This document shows, piece after piece, positions 17,505-25,957 of a stretch of DNA of 64,000 nt. The position numbers were made by a program, and so were the translations under genes. The first letter of the stretch is position 1, and every line of letters begins with the position of its first letter. Below the pieces are notes generated by a model. That model made no database searches. It was given only the letters and a program-made list of their open reading frames with translations, and was not told the DNA's origin. The DNA comes from Microbacterium hydrocarbonoxydans (GTDB lineage Bacteria; Actinomycetota; Actinomycetes; Actinomycetales; Microbacteriaceae): the NCBI RefSeq assembly GCF_023715885.1, contig NZ_JAMBOY010000007.1, positions 62,001 through 126,000 on the forward strand, written 5' to 3'.

Positions 17505-18500
17505 ATGTCCATGCCCAGAACGCTCACCGCTGTCGGATTCGGCCTTGCCGCCGTGCTCGCCCTCGGCGGCTGCGCCGCCACCGCAGAGGCCCCTGACTCC
17601 GGTGAGTCGGCGGCCGACGACTACTATCCGGTCACGGTCACCGACATGGCAGGCAACGAGGTGACGATCGAGAGCGCCGACAGCGTCGCGATCACCGACA
17701 ACCGCTTCTTCCAGCTCGCCGCCGATTGGGACCTCCCCGTCACAGTCGCGCCGCTCGACCTGTTCAGCCCCGAGAACCCGCTCAAGGACTCGTCGGAGAT
17801 CCTCAACATCGGCCTGCACACCGAGCCGGACTTCGAGCAGATCGTCGCCGCCGACCCCGACCTGGTCGTCAACGGCTACCGGTTCAGCAGCGAGGAGAAC
17901 GCGCAGGGCGTGAAGGACGCCGCACCCGACGCCGCATTCCTCGACATGACCGGCCCCGAGGACCAGTCGGCCGACGAGTTCGTGGTCGAGAGCATCACCC
18001 TCATGGGCGAGGTCTTCAACAGGAAGGCGGAGGCCGAGGCCCTCGTCGATGACTTCCACACCGCGCTCGACGAGGCCAAGGACGCCTACGACCCCGAGAA
18101 GACGGTGATGGGCCTGGTCACCTCGGGCGGCGAGATCAACTACTCCAATCCGACCGACGGGCGCGGTGCCAGCATCTTCTTCGATCTGGTCGGGATGACC
18201 CCTGCGCTCGACGCCGAGGGCACGACGGACCACACCGGCGACAACGTCTCGCTCGAGGCACTCGCCCAGGCGAACGCCGACTACCTGCTCGTGCTCGACC
18301 GCGACGCCGCCGTGTCGGAGGAGGGGCAGACCGTGGTTCCCGCCCTCGAGCTCATCACCGGTTCGGCGGCGCTCGCGAGCGTCCCGGCCGTGCAGAACGA
18401 GGCCATCACCGTGATGCCCGCCGACTACTACCTGACCGAGGACGTGTTCGCGTACACCGCGGTCCTGAACGGACTCACCGAGCTGTTCGAGTCCGCCTGA
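17505..18500 (+). CDS. Iron-siderophore ABC transporter binding lipoprotein
   Basis: Extracellular lipoprotein of 331 residues with a type II signal peptide ending in the lipobox LGGC and a linker rich in Ala, Asp and Ser. The mature part is of the FecB/FepB type (VTVTDMAGNEVTIE, PDLVVNGYRF, TSGGEINYSNPTDGRG) and would deliver ferric siderophore to the permeases downstream. The ATG at 17505 is preferred because GGAG precedes it by 7 bases; an ATG at 17478 adds 9 residues. Two IdeR-like boxes upstream imply repression when iron is plentiful. First gene of a four-gene transport operon. Confidence 0.93.
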   Translation: MSMPRTLTAVGFGLAAVLALGGCAATAEAPDSGESAADDYYPVTVTDMAGNEVTIESADSVAITDNRFFQLAADWDLPVTVAPLDLFSPENPLKDSSEILNIGLHTEPDFEQIVAADPDLVVNGYRFSSEENAQGVKDAAPDAAFLDMTGPEDQSADEFVVESITLMGEVFNRKAEAEALVDDFHTALDEAKDAYDPEKTVMGLVTSGGEINYSNPTDGRGASIFFDLVGMTPALDAEGTTDHTGDNVSLEALAQANADYLLVLDRDAAVSEEGQTVVPALELITGSAALASVPAVQNEAITVMPADYYLTEDVFAYTAVLNGLTELFESA

Positions 18501-18576
18501 CGCGCTGACGCCGCGTGCGCGCCGCTACTCGTCTGCGGGGGACGCGGCAGCGGCGCGCACCCGTACGGAGACACCT

Positions 18577-19629
18577 GTGACCTCGACGATCCCCGCCGAG
18601 CCGCCGCCTCGGCGCATCACGAACATCGACGCCCCCGGCGGCACCGCATCGCATCGGCGTGCCCGCTCCCGATGGGCGCGCACCTGGCCCCTCCTGCTCG
18701 CCGGAGTGCTGACCCTCGGTCTCATCGCGATCTCGATCTTCACCGGGGTCGCCGACATCACGGCTCCCGACGGTGAGGGGCGGGAGTTCCTCTGGATCAC
18801 CCGTGTGCCGCGGACGGTATCGCTCGTCCTCGCGGGGGCGAGCATGGCGATGGCGGGTCTCGTGATGCAGCTCATGACGCAGAACCGCTTCGTCGAGCCG
18901 ACCACGGTCGGCACGACCGAATGGGCGGGGCTCGGTCTTCTCGTCACGTACATCCTGCTGCCGGCGTCCGGTGTCATCGAGAAGATGGCGATCGCGATCG
19001 TGTTCGCGTTCGTCGGCACGCTGGTGTTCTTCGCGTTCCTGCGTCGGGTCACGCTGAAGTCCTCGTTGATCGTGCCGATCGTCGGCATCATGTTCGGCGC
19101 CGTGGTCAGCGCCGTCTCGACGTTCCTCGCCCTGCGCTTCAACCTCCTGCAGGTGATCGGCGGGTGGTTCATGGGTCGCTTCACGGGCATCGAGATCGGC
19201 CGCTACGAGCCGCTGTGGATCGTGCTCGGGGTCTGCGTCGTCGTCGTGATCGCCGCGGATCGCTTCACCGTCGCCGGTCTGGGGCGCGACATCGCCACGA
19301 ACGTCGGCCTGCACTACGAGCGCGTCGTCCTGCTCGGTGTCGGGCTGGTCGCGATGACGACCGGTGTCGTGACGGTGATCATCGGCGCTCTGCCGTTCCT
19401 CGGGCTCATCGTCCCGAACCTCGTCGCGATGGTGCGCGGAGACGATCTGCGCTCGAACCTCCCGTGGGTCTTCCTCACCGGGATCTGGATCGTGACGGTC
19501 TGCGACCTCATCGGCCGCACGATCATCATGCCCTTCGAGGTGCCGATCTCGCTCGTGCTGGGCGTCGTCGGCTCCGCCGTCTTCATCGCCATGCTGCTGC
19601 GGGCGCGGAGGGGGACCGGTGTCCGCTGA
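18577..19629 (+). CDS. FecCD-family iron-siderophore permease (1)
   Basis: Permease of 350 residues with 9-10 predicted membrane helices after a 45-residue cytoplasmic N-terminus. Family features are WITRVPRTVSLVLAGASMAMAG near helix 2 and GALPFLGLIVPNLVAMVRGDD, the ATPase-contact loop. It forms a heterodimer with the second permease. The start is GTG. Its 3' end overlaps the second permease gene by 11 bases. It is of the FatD/CeuB kind, used for catecholate-type siderophores in other bacteria, which hints at the ligand but does not establish it. Confidence 0.93.
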   Translation: MTSTIPAEPPPRRITNIDAPGGTASHRRARSRWARTWPLLLAGVLTLGLIAISIFTGVADITAPDGEGREFLWITRVPRTVSLVLAGASMAMAGLVMQLMTQNRFVEPTTVGTTEWAGLGLLVTYILLPASGVIEKMAIAIVFAFVGTLVFFAFLRRVTLKSSLIVPIVGIMFGAVVSAVSTFLALRFNLLQVIGGWFMGRFTGIEIGRYEPLWIVLGVCVVVVIAADRFTVAGLGRDIATNVGLHYERVVLLGVGLVAMTTGVVTVIIGALPFLGLIVPNLVAMVRGDDLRSNLPWVFLTGIWIVTVCDLIGRTIIMPFEVPISLVLGVVGSAVFIAMLLRARRGTGVR

Positions 19630-20650
19630 CCTCGGCCTCCGACCGCTCTCGCGGCGGACCGGATCCTTCGCGGATCCCGCTCATCGCCGGCGGTACCGGC
19701 TCGTCCTCGCCGCGCTGATCGTCGGGGCGGTGGTCGTCACTGCCCTGCTGCTCTGCTGGGACAATCCGTACGTGCCGTTCAGCGGGCGGTGGCTCCGGAT
19801 CTCTCGGATGCGCGTCTCGGGTGTGCTCGTCGTCGCGGTCGTCACCTTCTGCCAGGCTTTCGCGACCGTCGCGTTCCAGACCGCCACGAACAACCGCATC
19901 ATCACCCCGTCGATCATGGGGTTCGAGTCGCTGTACGTGCTCATCCAGACCGCGATCGTGTTCTTCTTCGGCGTCACGGGTCTCTCGGGGTTCGATCCCT
20001 TCACGCGGTTCCTGCTGCAGTCCGCCCTCATGGTGCTCTTCGCCGTCCTCCTCTATTCCTGGCTGCTCTCCGGACGCTTCGGGAATCTGCACGTCATGCT
20101 GCTGATCGGCATCATCCTCGGCACCGGCATGGGCGCTCTCTCGACGTTCCTGCAGCAGATGCTCGACCCCAACGAGTTCGACGTGCTCGCGGCGCGTCTG
20201 TTCGGCAGCATCACGAACGCGAACACGGACTTCCTGTGGTTCGTCATCCCGGTCTGTCTTGTCACGGGCGGAGCGATCTGGATGCTCGCGCGACGCCTCG
20301 ATCTCATCGCGCTCGGCCGCGACGTCAGCACCAACCTCGGGCTGGATCACAAGCGACAGGTCATGCTCGTGCTCACGCTCGTCGCGGTGCTGTCCGCGAT
20401 GAGCACCTCGTTGTTCGGTCCGATGACGTTCCTCGGATTCCTCGTCGCCACTCTCGCCTACACCATCGCCGACACCTACGATCACCGCCTGCTGCTCCCC
20501 GTCGCGTGGCTGTTGGGCTACGTCGCGCTGGGCGTGGCCTACTTCCTGCTCAAGCACGTCTTCACCCTGGTCAGCGCCGTGACGATCATCGTCGAGCTGA
20601 TCGGCGGGCTCGTCTTCCTGATCGTCATCCTCCGAAAGGGGCGACTGTGA
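19619..20650 (+). CDS. FecCD-family iron-siderophore permease (2)
   Basis: Second permease of 343 residues, about 9-10 membrane helices. Typical segments are RISRMRVSGVLVVAVVTFCQ and FGPMTFLGFLVATLAYTIA, the loop that docks on the ATPase. It starts at a GTG inside the end of the first permease gene (11-base overlap) and ends in a GTGA overlap with the ATPase gene, so the genes are translationally coupled. Similar in kind to FatC/CeuC. Confidence 0.93.
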   Translation: MSADLGLRPLSRRTGSFADPAHRRRYRLVLAALIVGAVVVTALLLCWDNPYVPFSGRWLRISRMRVSGVLVVAVVTFCQAFATVAFQTATNNRIITPSIMGFESLYVLIQTAIVFFFGVTGLSGFDPFTRFLLQSALMVLFAVLLYSWLLSGRFGNLHVMLLIGIILGTGMGALSTFLQQMLDPNEFDVLAARLFGSITNANTDFLWFVIPVCLVTGGAIWMLARRLDLIALGRDVSTNLGLDHKRQVMLVLTLVAVLSAMSTSLFGPMTFLGFLVATLAYTIADTYDHRLLLPVAWLLGYVALGVAYFLLKHVFTLVSAVTIIVELIGGLVFLIVILRKGRL

Positions 20651-21402
20651 TCCGCATCCGCGATCTCGTCCACCGCTACAGCGGCGACACCGAGATCGGG
20701 CCCATCTCGCTCGATCTCCCGGCCGGCGGCATCGTCGCGTTGATCGGTCCGAACGGTGCCGGCAAGTCCACCCTGCTCACGATGGCGGGCCGGCTCCTCG
20801 CTCCGGACGCGGGCACGGTGGAGATCGCGGGCGTCGACGTCCATCGCGCGCCGTCGAGGCAGGTCGCGAAGATCGTCTCGATCCTCCGGCAGGAGAACCA
20901 CTTCGTCACCCGGCTCACGGTCCGCCAGCTCGTCGGTTTCGGTCGTTTTCCGCACTCGGGCGGGCGACTCACTCAGGTCGACGAGGACAGGATCTCGGAG
21001 GCGATCGACTTCCTCGGGCTGACCGATCTCGAACAGCGTTTCCTTGACGAGCTCTCCGGCGGCCAGCGGCAGCGCGCCTATGTCGCGATGGTGCTCGCGC
21101 AGGACACGGAGTTCGTGCTGCTCGACGAACCGCTCAACAACCTCGACATGAAGCACGCGGTGCAGATGATGAAGCATCTGCGCCGTGCCGCCGAGGAACT
21201 CCGGCGCACGATCGTCATCGTGCTGCATGACATCAACTTCGCGGGGCACTACGCGGACCGCATCTGCGCCATGAAGGACGGGGAGGTCGTCGAGTTCGGC
21301 ACGCCGTCCGAGATCATGACCGACGAGGTGCTCACCCGGGTGTTCGACACTCCGGTGCGTGTGATCGACGGGCCGTCCGGTCCGCTCGCCGTCTACTACT
21401 GA
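20647..21402 (+). CDS. Iron-siderophore ABC transporter ATPase
   Basis: ABC ATPase of 251 residues that powers siderophore import. Walker A is GPNGAGKST, the signature LSGGQRQRA, Walker B VLLDEPLNNLD and the switch histidine is in VLHDINFA. The GTG at 20647 overlaps the stop of the second permease as GTGA. Last gene of the operon: lipoprotein, permease, permease, ATPase. Confidence 0.95.
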   Translation: MIRIRDLVHRYSGDTEIGPISLDLPAGGIVALIGPNGAGKSTLLTMAGRLLAPDAGTVEIAGVDVHRAPSRQVAKIVSILRQENHFVTRLTVRQLVGFGRFPHSGGRLTQVDEDRISEAIDFLGLTDLEQRFLDELSGGQRQRAYVAMVLAQDTEFVLLDEPLNNLDMKHAVQMMKHLRRAAEELRRTIVIVLHDINFAGHYADRICAMKDGEVVEFGTPSEIMTDEVLTRVFDTPVRVIDGPSGPLAVYY

Positions 21403-21419
21403 GAGCGGCGACCGTCGGG

Positions 21420-21617
21420 TCACAGCTCGATGCCGTGGTCCTCGTCGTTCACACCGGCGTTACGACCGCGTCGCGACTCGTAGCCGAGGAACCAGCCCAG
21501 CCAGACGATCGCAGCGAGCAGGATGCCGAGCCACACGTTCTGGAAGACGAGACCGATCACGACGCCGGCGACGAGCAGACCGACGGTGACGGAGACGCGG
21601 AGTGCGGTGCGTGACAT
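21420..21617 (-). CDS. Small two-helix membrane protein
   Basis: A 65-residue protein with two hydrophobic helices (about 8-27 and 30-46), then a charged tail ending NDEDHGIEL. TAGGCT lies exactly 6 bases before the ATG at 21617, so it is probably expressed from a leaderless message. It is convergent with the siderophore operon. No family function is recognised; small proteins of this layout are common and uncharacterised in actinobacteria. Confidence 0.75.
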   Translation of the reverse strand: MSRTALRVSVTVGLLVAGVVIGLVFQNVWLGILLAAIVWLGWFLGYESRRGRNAGVNDEDHGIEL

Positions 21618-21654
21618 GGTCTCAGCCTAGAGCCGCCACGGGGCCTGCGCGCGG

Positions 21655-22611
21655 TCAGTGCCGACGGTGGTCGGCCGGGGTGAGCCGGGGGCCGCGGCGC
21701 GGCTCACTGACGCCGCTCGCGAAGATGAGGCGGATCACACGCTGCCGGTGACCCGCCCAGGGGGCGAGCAGTTCCAGCATCCCGTCGTCGTCGGTGCGGT
21801 GCCCCGTGAGGGCGTGCCCGACCTCGTGAGCGAGGTGGTAGTCGCCGACGCTCACGGCGTCGGGGTCGCCCAGCGCGCGGAGTCGGGTCTCGGCGGAGGT
21901 CCACACGCCGATGCCGGGGAGACTCGTGAGCACACGATCGCGGTCGTCGCCCGTCGTCGCGGCGCGGAACGCGCGGGCGAGCGAATCGGCACGCGCGGCA
22001 GCTCGCACGATCGTCTTGGACTGCGGGGGCTGAACACCGGCACGGTGCCAGTCCCACGAGGGGATGCGGTGCCATTCGGATGCCGTGGGCGCGGCGTACA
22101 TGGGGCGGGGAGTGGGACCCGGCGCTCGATGGCCGAACTTCGTCACCAGCAGACGCCACGCTCGGAAGGCCTCCAGCCCGGTGACCTTCTGCTCGAGGAT
22201 CGCGCAGGCCAGCGCGTCGAAGACCTCGTTCGTCCGGGCGAGGCGGATGCCCGGAGACCGCCGCGCGACCTCCGCGATCAGGGGATGGTGGGAGGGGTCG
22301 AAACCCGAGGGGTCGTCCTGTGCGCCGCACAGTGCAGGCACGGTGTCGAGCGCCTCGCCTGCGCCGGCGCCCCAGGCGCTCGCCCTGATCTCGTCGCCGA
22401 CGGCCCGGAGCGCGAGCGTGGCCGCTCCGCGCGACGTGCGCAGGGTGCGCCAGATGACGGCGCCGTCGAACACCATGGTGGGATCGCCGGGGCCGCGACG
22501 GAGCATGCCGACCGTGCGTCGGACGTCGACGTGATGACCGGGTCGGTACACCGATTCCCGACGAGGGTGAGCGGCCGGCTCGGCGGCTGCGGCATCCTGC
22601 GTCAGGGTCAT
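21655..22611 (-). CDS. DNA-3-methyladenine glycosylase II-like (HhH-GPD)
   Basis: Base-excision repair glycosylase of 318 residues, AlkA-like, that would remove alkylated purines from DNA. The helix-hairpin-helix is LTSLPGIGVWTSAE and the catalytic Asp lies in VSVGDYHLAHEVG, the usual distance downstream. The N-terminal 100 residues correspond to the AlkA-type domain (VYRPGHHVDVRRTVGML). The ATG at 22611 is 6 bases after TAGGGT, a leaderless start. The exact lesion range cannot be predicted. Confidence 0.88.
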   Translation of the reverse strand: MTLTQDAAAAEPAAHPRRESVYRPGHHVDVRRTVGMLRRGPGDPTMVFDGAVIWRTLRTSRGAATLALRAVGDEIRASAWGAGAGEALDTVPALCGAQDDPSGFDPSHHPLIAEVARRSPGIRLARTNEVFDALACAILEQKVTGLEAFRAWRLLVTKFGHRAPGPTPRPMYAAPTASEWHRIPSWDWHRAGVQPPQSKTIVRAAARADSLARAFRAATTGDDRDRVLTSLPGIGVWTSAETRLRALGDPDAVSVGDYHLAHEVGHALTGHRTDDDGMLELLAPWAGHRQRVIRLIFASGVSEPRRGPRLTPADHRRH

Positions 22612-22661
22612 GCGCCCACCCTACGCGGCAGGGCTGACACCCGGGTGCGAGCGGGTGCCGA

Positions 22662-23354
22662 TCAGAACCGGTCGGGCGACGGCGTTCCGTGGCCGTAGCG
22701 GATGACGACGTCGGCGTGGCGATCGAAGCGGTAGCCGATGCCGCGCACCGTGCGCACGATGTCCTCATAGCGGCCGAGCTTCGCGCGGAGACGGCGCACG
22801 TGCACGTCGATGGTGCGCTCGCCGGGCGTTTCGTCGTCCTGCGCCTGCCAGAGAGCCGACACGAGCTCGCTGCGCTCGATCGTGCGACCCTCACGGAGCA
22901 CGAGGTACTGCAGCAGCTCGAACTCCTTGTAGGTGAAAGCGGCGGACTCGCCGTCGATCAGGACGCGCTTGCGAGAGATGTCGACGACGACACCGCCCTC
23001 TTCGTCGGTGGTCTCCTCCTCGGCGGCCGCCTTGGTGCGGGCGATCGCGCCGGGTTCGTGCAGCGCGAGGCGCACGACGTCGAGATCGCGTCCGCCCGAG
23101 CCGTGCGGCGCGAGCGCGACGGTGGCGTGCGTCTCGGCGCCGGGCGCGAGCTCGGCGAGGGTACGGCGAAGGGCGTCGACGAGGAGTGGGAGGCTGACGC
23201 CGGCTTCGGCGGCCTTGATCTCGTCGAGGCCGACGTAGAGCGCGAAGCCGCGCGGGGAGCGGACGGCGGGAAGATCGGCGGCGAGCGGTGCCGACGCGGC
23301 GGGTGCCGGGGCTGCTGCGGTGGAGGGACGCTCGAGAAGTGCGGTGTTCGACAT
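22662..23354 (-). CDS. Winged-helix transcriptional regulator without receiver domain
   Basis: A 230-residue regulator. The C-terminal third (about residues 130-222) is an OmpR/PhoB-type winged helix (VVVDISRKRVLIDGESAAFT, ERTIDVHVRRLRAKLG, VRTVRGIGYRF). The N-terminal part is not a phosphorylated receiver: after a 35-residue Ala/Pro-rich stretch it has a small domain (FALYVGLDEIKAAEAGVSLP) followed by an Asp/Glu-rich hinge. The signal it senses is unknown. The start at 23354 follows GAGGA at about 11 bases. A strong promoter and a cysteine-rich upstream ORF lie about 150 bases upstream, suggesting a leader-controlled gene. Confidence 0.85.
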   Translation of the reverse strand: MSNTALLERPSTAAAPAPAASAPLAADLPAVRSPRGFALYVGLDEIKAAEAGVSLPLLVDALRRTLAELAPGAETHATVALAPHGSGGRDLDVVRLALHEPGAIARTKAAAEEETTDEEGGVVVDISRKRVLIDGESAAFTYKEFELLQYLVLREGRTIERSELVSALWQAQDDETPGERTIDVHVRRLRAKLGRYEDIVRTVRGIGYRFDRHADVVIRYGHGTPSPDRF

Positions 23355-23502
23355 GATGATGAAGTCCTCAGGACGTGAGCCGGGAGGCTCTGATGCGTTG
23401 CATGAATGACCGGGCGAGCCGGGGGAGCGAGCAAGGGTGGATGCTCGGAGACCCGGACCTCGCAGATCGCGAAGGGTCAGGTCAGACGGAGTGGCTGTTC
23501 GT

Positions 23503-23604
23503 TCAGCGACACATTCGGCAACACATGCCAACGCGACCGGGCATCATCATCCCGGCAGTCCCGTTCGCCTCCTGGGCGGACAAAGGGCTTGCGTTGGTAG
23601 TCAT
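23503..23604 (-). CDS. Leaderless cysteine-rich upstream ORF (33 aa)
   Basis: ORF of 33 codons starting MTTNASPLSAQEANGTAG and ending GMCCRMCR just before the stop. Its ATG (23604) lies 7 bases after a CATAAT -10 box, so ATG is at or next to the transcription start and no ribosome binding site exists. Leaderless ORFs with clustered Cys codons near the end are known in mycobacteria as cysteine-responsive attenuators of downstream genes. The same role here, for the winged-helix regulator about 150 bases downstream, is inferred. Confidence 0.6.
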   Translation of the reverse strand: MTTNASPLSAQEANGTAGMMMPGRVGMCCRMCR

Positions 23605-23611
23605 GGGAGGG

Positions 23612-23641
23612 ATTATGTCCGAAGAAGTCCGCGTGTGTCAA
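23612..23641 (-). promoter_or_regulatory. Consensus promoter of the winged-helix regulator leader
   Basis: On the minus strand: TTGACA (23641-23636), 18-base spacer, CATAAT (23617-23612). The -35 is a perfect housekeeping match. The predicted start coincides with the ATG of the cysteine-rich upstream ORF. Confidence 0.8.
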
Positions 23642-23680
23642 AACGGCGACCAATGGGCGCGGCGGGCGTAACGTGGACGG

Positions 23681-23989
23681 GTGACCACCTCGACACTCGC
23701 CTCCGGATTCATCCTCACCGATGAGAAGGACGCCTCGCGGTACACGCTGACTCGCGACGGAAAGCTCGTGAGCGTGCTCGACTACCGCGACGACGGCCGG
23801 ACCATCGCTCTCACGAGAGCGTTCACGATCCCGACTTTCCGGGGCCACGGCTACGCCGGGACGGTCGTCGAGGGTGCCGTCGCCGACATCGAGGCGCGGG
23901 GTGATCGAAAGGTCGATGCGGTGTGCTGGTACGTCGCCGACTGGTTCTCCGCGCATCCTCAGCACGCGGGGCTCCTGCGCTCGCGATGA
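23681..23989 (+). CDS. Small GNAT-like N-acetyltransferase
   Basis: A 102-residue protein of the short GCN5-related acetyltransferase type (YjdJ-like). It contains the acetyl-CoA-binding region as TRAFTIPTFRGHGYAGTVVE, where RGHGYAG matches the R/Q-x-x-G-x-G/A loop, and the late motif CWYVADWFSAHPQHAGLL typical of this small family. The GTG at 23681 follows TAACGT at 6 bases, a leaderless start. The substrate is unknown. It is divergent from the winged-helix regulator leader. Confidence 0.85.
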   Translation: MTTSTLASGFILTDEKDASRYTLTRDGKLVSVLDYRDDGRTIALTRAFTIPTFRGHGYAGTVVEGAVADIEARGDRKVDAVCWYVADWFSAHPQHAGLLRSR

Positions 23990-24043
23990 CCGTTCTGTCG
24001 TGTGACGTCGTGTTACGCGACGGCCTCCCGCGAGGATGATGCC

Positions 24044-24511
24044 ATGAGACTCGCAGAGGCACTCACCGCCCGAGCCGACCTGCAGCGCCGCATCGAGCAG
24101 TTGCGCGCCCGCATCACCGCCAATGCGCGATACCAGGAGGGCGAGGAGCCGGCTGAGGACGCCTCCGCTCTTCTCGTCGAGGCAGACGAGGCGCTCGACC
24201 GGCTGCGCGACCTGATCCGGCGCATCAACGCCACGAACGCGCGCCTCGACCTCGGTGCGGACGGCACCATGACCGACGCACTCGCCGCTCGCGACGTGCT
24301 GCGGCTGCAGCACTCGCTCCTCACGGATGCCGCAGCCGCCGCGTCGGGCGCATCGTCTCCGGGTTTCCGGCAGATGCGCTCCGAACTGCGCCAGCTCGCC
24401 GCACTGCCCGTCGCGACACTTCGGGTCCGTGCCGACGACACCGCGCGCGAGCTGCGGGAGCTGGACAACCGGATCCAGCAGGCGAACTGGACCAGCGACC
24501 TGGAGGAGTAG
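24044..24511 (+). CDS. DIP1984-family (septicolysin-like) protein
   Basis: A 155-residue, largely helical protein beginning MRLAEALTARADLQRRIEQL. It matches the pattern of the DIP1984/septicolysin-like family found across bacteria: a predicted coiled-coil start, RARITANARYQEGEEPAEDA, a second helix LLVEADEALDRLRDLIRRIN, and the ending RELDNRIQQANW. There is no signal peptide and the molecular role is unknown. The ATG at 24044 has GAGGAT upstream; the upstream in-frame start at 24002 adds 14 unlikely residues. Confidence 0.87.
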   Translation: MRLAEALTARADLQRRIEQLRARITANARYQEGEEPAEDASALLVEADEALDRLRDLIRRINATNARLDLGADGTMTDALAARDVLRLQHSLLTDAAAAASGASSPGFRQMRSELRQLAALPVATLRVRADDTARELRELDNRIQQANWTSDLEE

Positions 24512-24526
24512 AGCGGAAGTCGGTAG

Positions 24527-24796
24527 TCACGACGGGGCGGGCACATCCCCAGCCGGAGGGGCAAGTCCGGCACCTGTGGGCGGAGGGCAGCCCGTGCATC
24601 GCATCGCGCAGCCCTGCACGTCGCACAGGTGATCGTGCATCGCGCACCACGCATCACCGCGTGCCGACCATCGTGACGAGGGTGGGTCAGGGGACCTTCT
24701 GCTCCGTCGGGCGTCGGACCGTGGCCGTTCCGCGCGCTCGGCGGCACGCCTCTGGGCGAATGTCGGTGGCGGTTCGTACCGTGTGAGTATGCGCAT
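24527..24796 (-). CDS. Possible cysteine-rich small protein (doubtful)
   Basis: An 89-codon ORF in the gap between the DIP1984 gene and sbcD. It has an Arg-rich middle (FAQRRAAERAERPRSDARR) and a cysteine cluster, WCAMHDHLCDVQGCAMRCTGC, that could bind metal. GGAGG lies 8 bases before the ATG at 24796, but that site is antisense to sbcD codons. G/C at third positions is clearly lower than in neighbouring genes, which argues against a real gene. No family recognised. Confidence 0.25.
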   Translation of the reverse strand: MRILTRYEPPPTFAQRRAAERAERPRSDARRSRRSPDPPSSRWSARGDAWCAMHDHLCDVQGCAMRCTGCPPPTGAGLAPPAGDVPAPS

Positions 24797-25943
24797 CCTG
24801 CACACCTCCGACTGGCACATCGGCCGCACTTTCCATGGCAACTCCACCATGGACGCACTGGCCGAGGTGCTCGGAGCGCTCACGGAGCAGGTGCGCGACC
24901 ACGCGGTCGACGTCGTCGTGATCGCGGGAGACGTCTTCGATTCCGCGACCCCGGCCGGCGCGGCCTACACCCTGCTCAGCGACGCGCTCGTCGCCCTGAG
25001 TGAGACGGGCGCGCGCGTGATCGTCACGAGCGGCAACCACGACTCGGCCGCACGACTGGGTTTCCAGGCGCGGCTGCTGCGCGACGGCATCCATGTGCTC
25101 ACCGACCCGCGCGCGATCGGCACGCCCATCACCGTGGAAGACGAGCACGGGCCGGTGCGGTTCTTCGGCATCCCGTACCTCGAGCCCGCCATCGTGCGTC
25201 AGCACTGGCCGGATGTCGAGCTGCGCACGCAGGCGCAAACCGTCGCTCACGCGATGGACCTCGTCCGCAGTGGCATGCGGGACCACCCCGGTCGCTCCGT
25301 CGCGATCTCGCACTGCTTCTCCGCGGGAGTCGACGCGACCGTCGGACTCGAGCGCGAGGTGCGCCAGGGCGGGCTCGACGTCGTTCCACTCGCGGTGTTC
25401 GACGGTCCCGACTACGTGGCGCTCGGTCACATCCACGGACGCCAGCAGGTCAGCGAGCGGGTGCGCTATTCGGGAGCACCGCTGCACTACAGCTTCGGCG
25501 AGCAGAGCAAACCGCGCGGGTCGTGGCTCGTCGACCTCGACGCCGACGGCCTCGTCGGGGTCGAATGGGTCGATCTTCCCGTACCGCGTCCGCTGGTCAC
25601 GATCACCGGCACACTCGACGAGATCCTTTCGGAAGCGAACGTCGAGGCGCACGCCGAGCACTGGGTCTGCGCCGTCTACACCGACGCGGTCGCGCAGACC
25701 GAGCCGATGCGTCGTCTGCGCGAGCACTTCCCGTTCTGCGCGATGGTCCAGCACCAGCCGACCGTGGCCGGCGATCAGACGCCGCGCACCTACGTCGACA
25801 GGTTGCGCGGAGCGATATCCGACGTCGAGCGGATCGATGCCTTCCTCGAGCATGTCCGGGCGGGACACGGCCCCACGGATCGCGAGCGCGAGCTGATTCG
25901 CGAGGTCCTCGACGACCGCGTGCGCGCCGACGCGCTGATCTGA
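24789..25943 (+). CDS. sbcD: Exonuclease subunit SbcD (Mre11-like)
   Basis: Metallophosphoesterase nuclease of 384 residues, partner of SbcC, which processes hairpins and protein-blocked double-strand DNA ends. Metal-binding motifs are in order: HTSDWHIGRTF, VIAGDVFDSA, TSGNHDSAARL, ISHCFSAG and LGHIHGRQQ. The ATG at 24789 is 6 bases after TACCGT, so a leaderless start is preferred to the GTG at 24783. sbcC follows after 14 bases, forming the usual sbcDC pair. Confidence 0.96.
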   Translation: MRILHTSDWHIGRTFHGNSTMDALAEVLGALTEQVRDHAVDVVVIAGDVFDSATPAGAAYTLLSDALVALSETGARVIVTSGNHDSAARLGFQARLLRDGIHVLTDPRAIGTPITVEDEHGPVRFFGIPYLEPAIVRQHWPDVELRTQAQTVAHAMDLVRSGMRDHPGRSVAISHCFSAGVDATVGLEREVRQGGLDVVPLAVFDGPDYVALGHIHGRQQVSERVRYSGAPLHYSFGEQSKPRGSWLVDLDADGLVGVEWVDLPVPRPLVTITGTLDEILSEANVEAHAEHWVCAVYTDAVAQTEPMRRLREHFPFCAMVQHQPTVAGDQTPRTYVDRLRGAISDVERIDAFLEHVRAGHGPTDRERELIREVLDDRVRADALI

Positions 25944-25957
25944 GGCGGAGAGTCCCG

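Noticed and set aside
23375..23671. 98-codon plus-strand ORF antisense to the regulator leader
   Set aside because: Covers a well-formed minus-strand promoter and uORF; no domain and no ribosome binding site.
25523..25957. Long N-terminal extension of SbcC
   Set aside because: Runs through sbcD in another frame; a GTG at 25958 with a ribosome binding site begins the true SbcC sequence.
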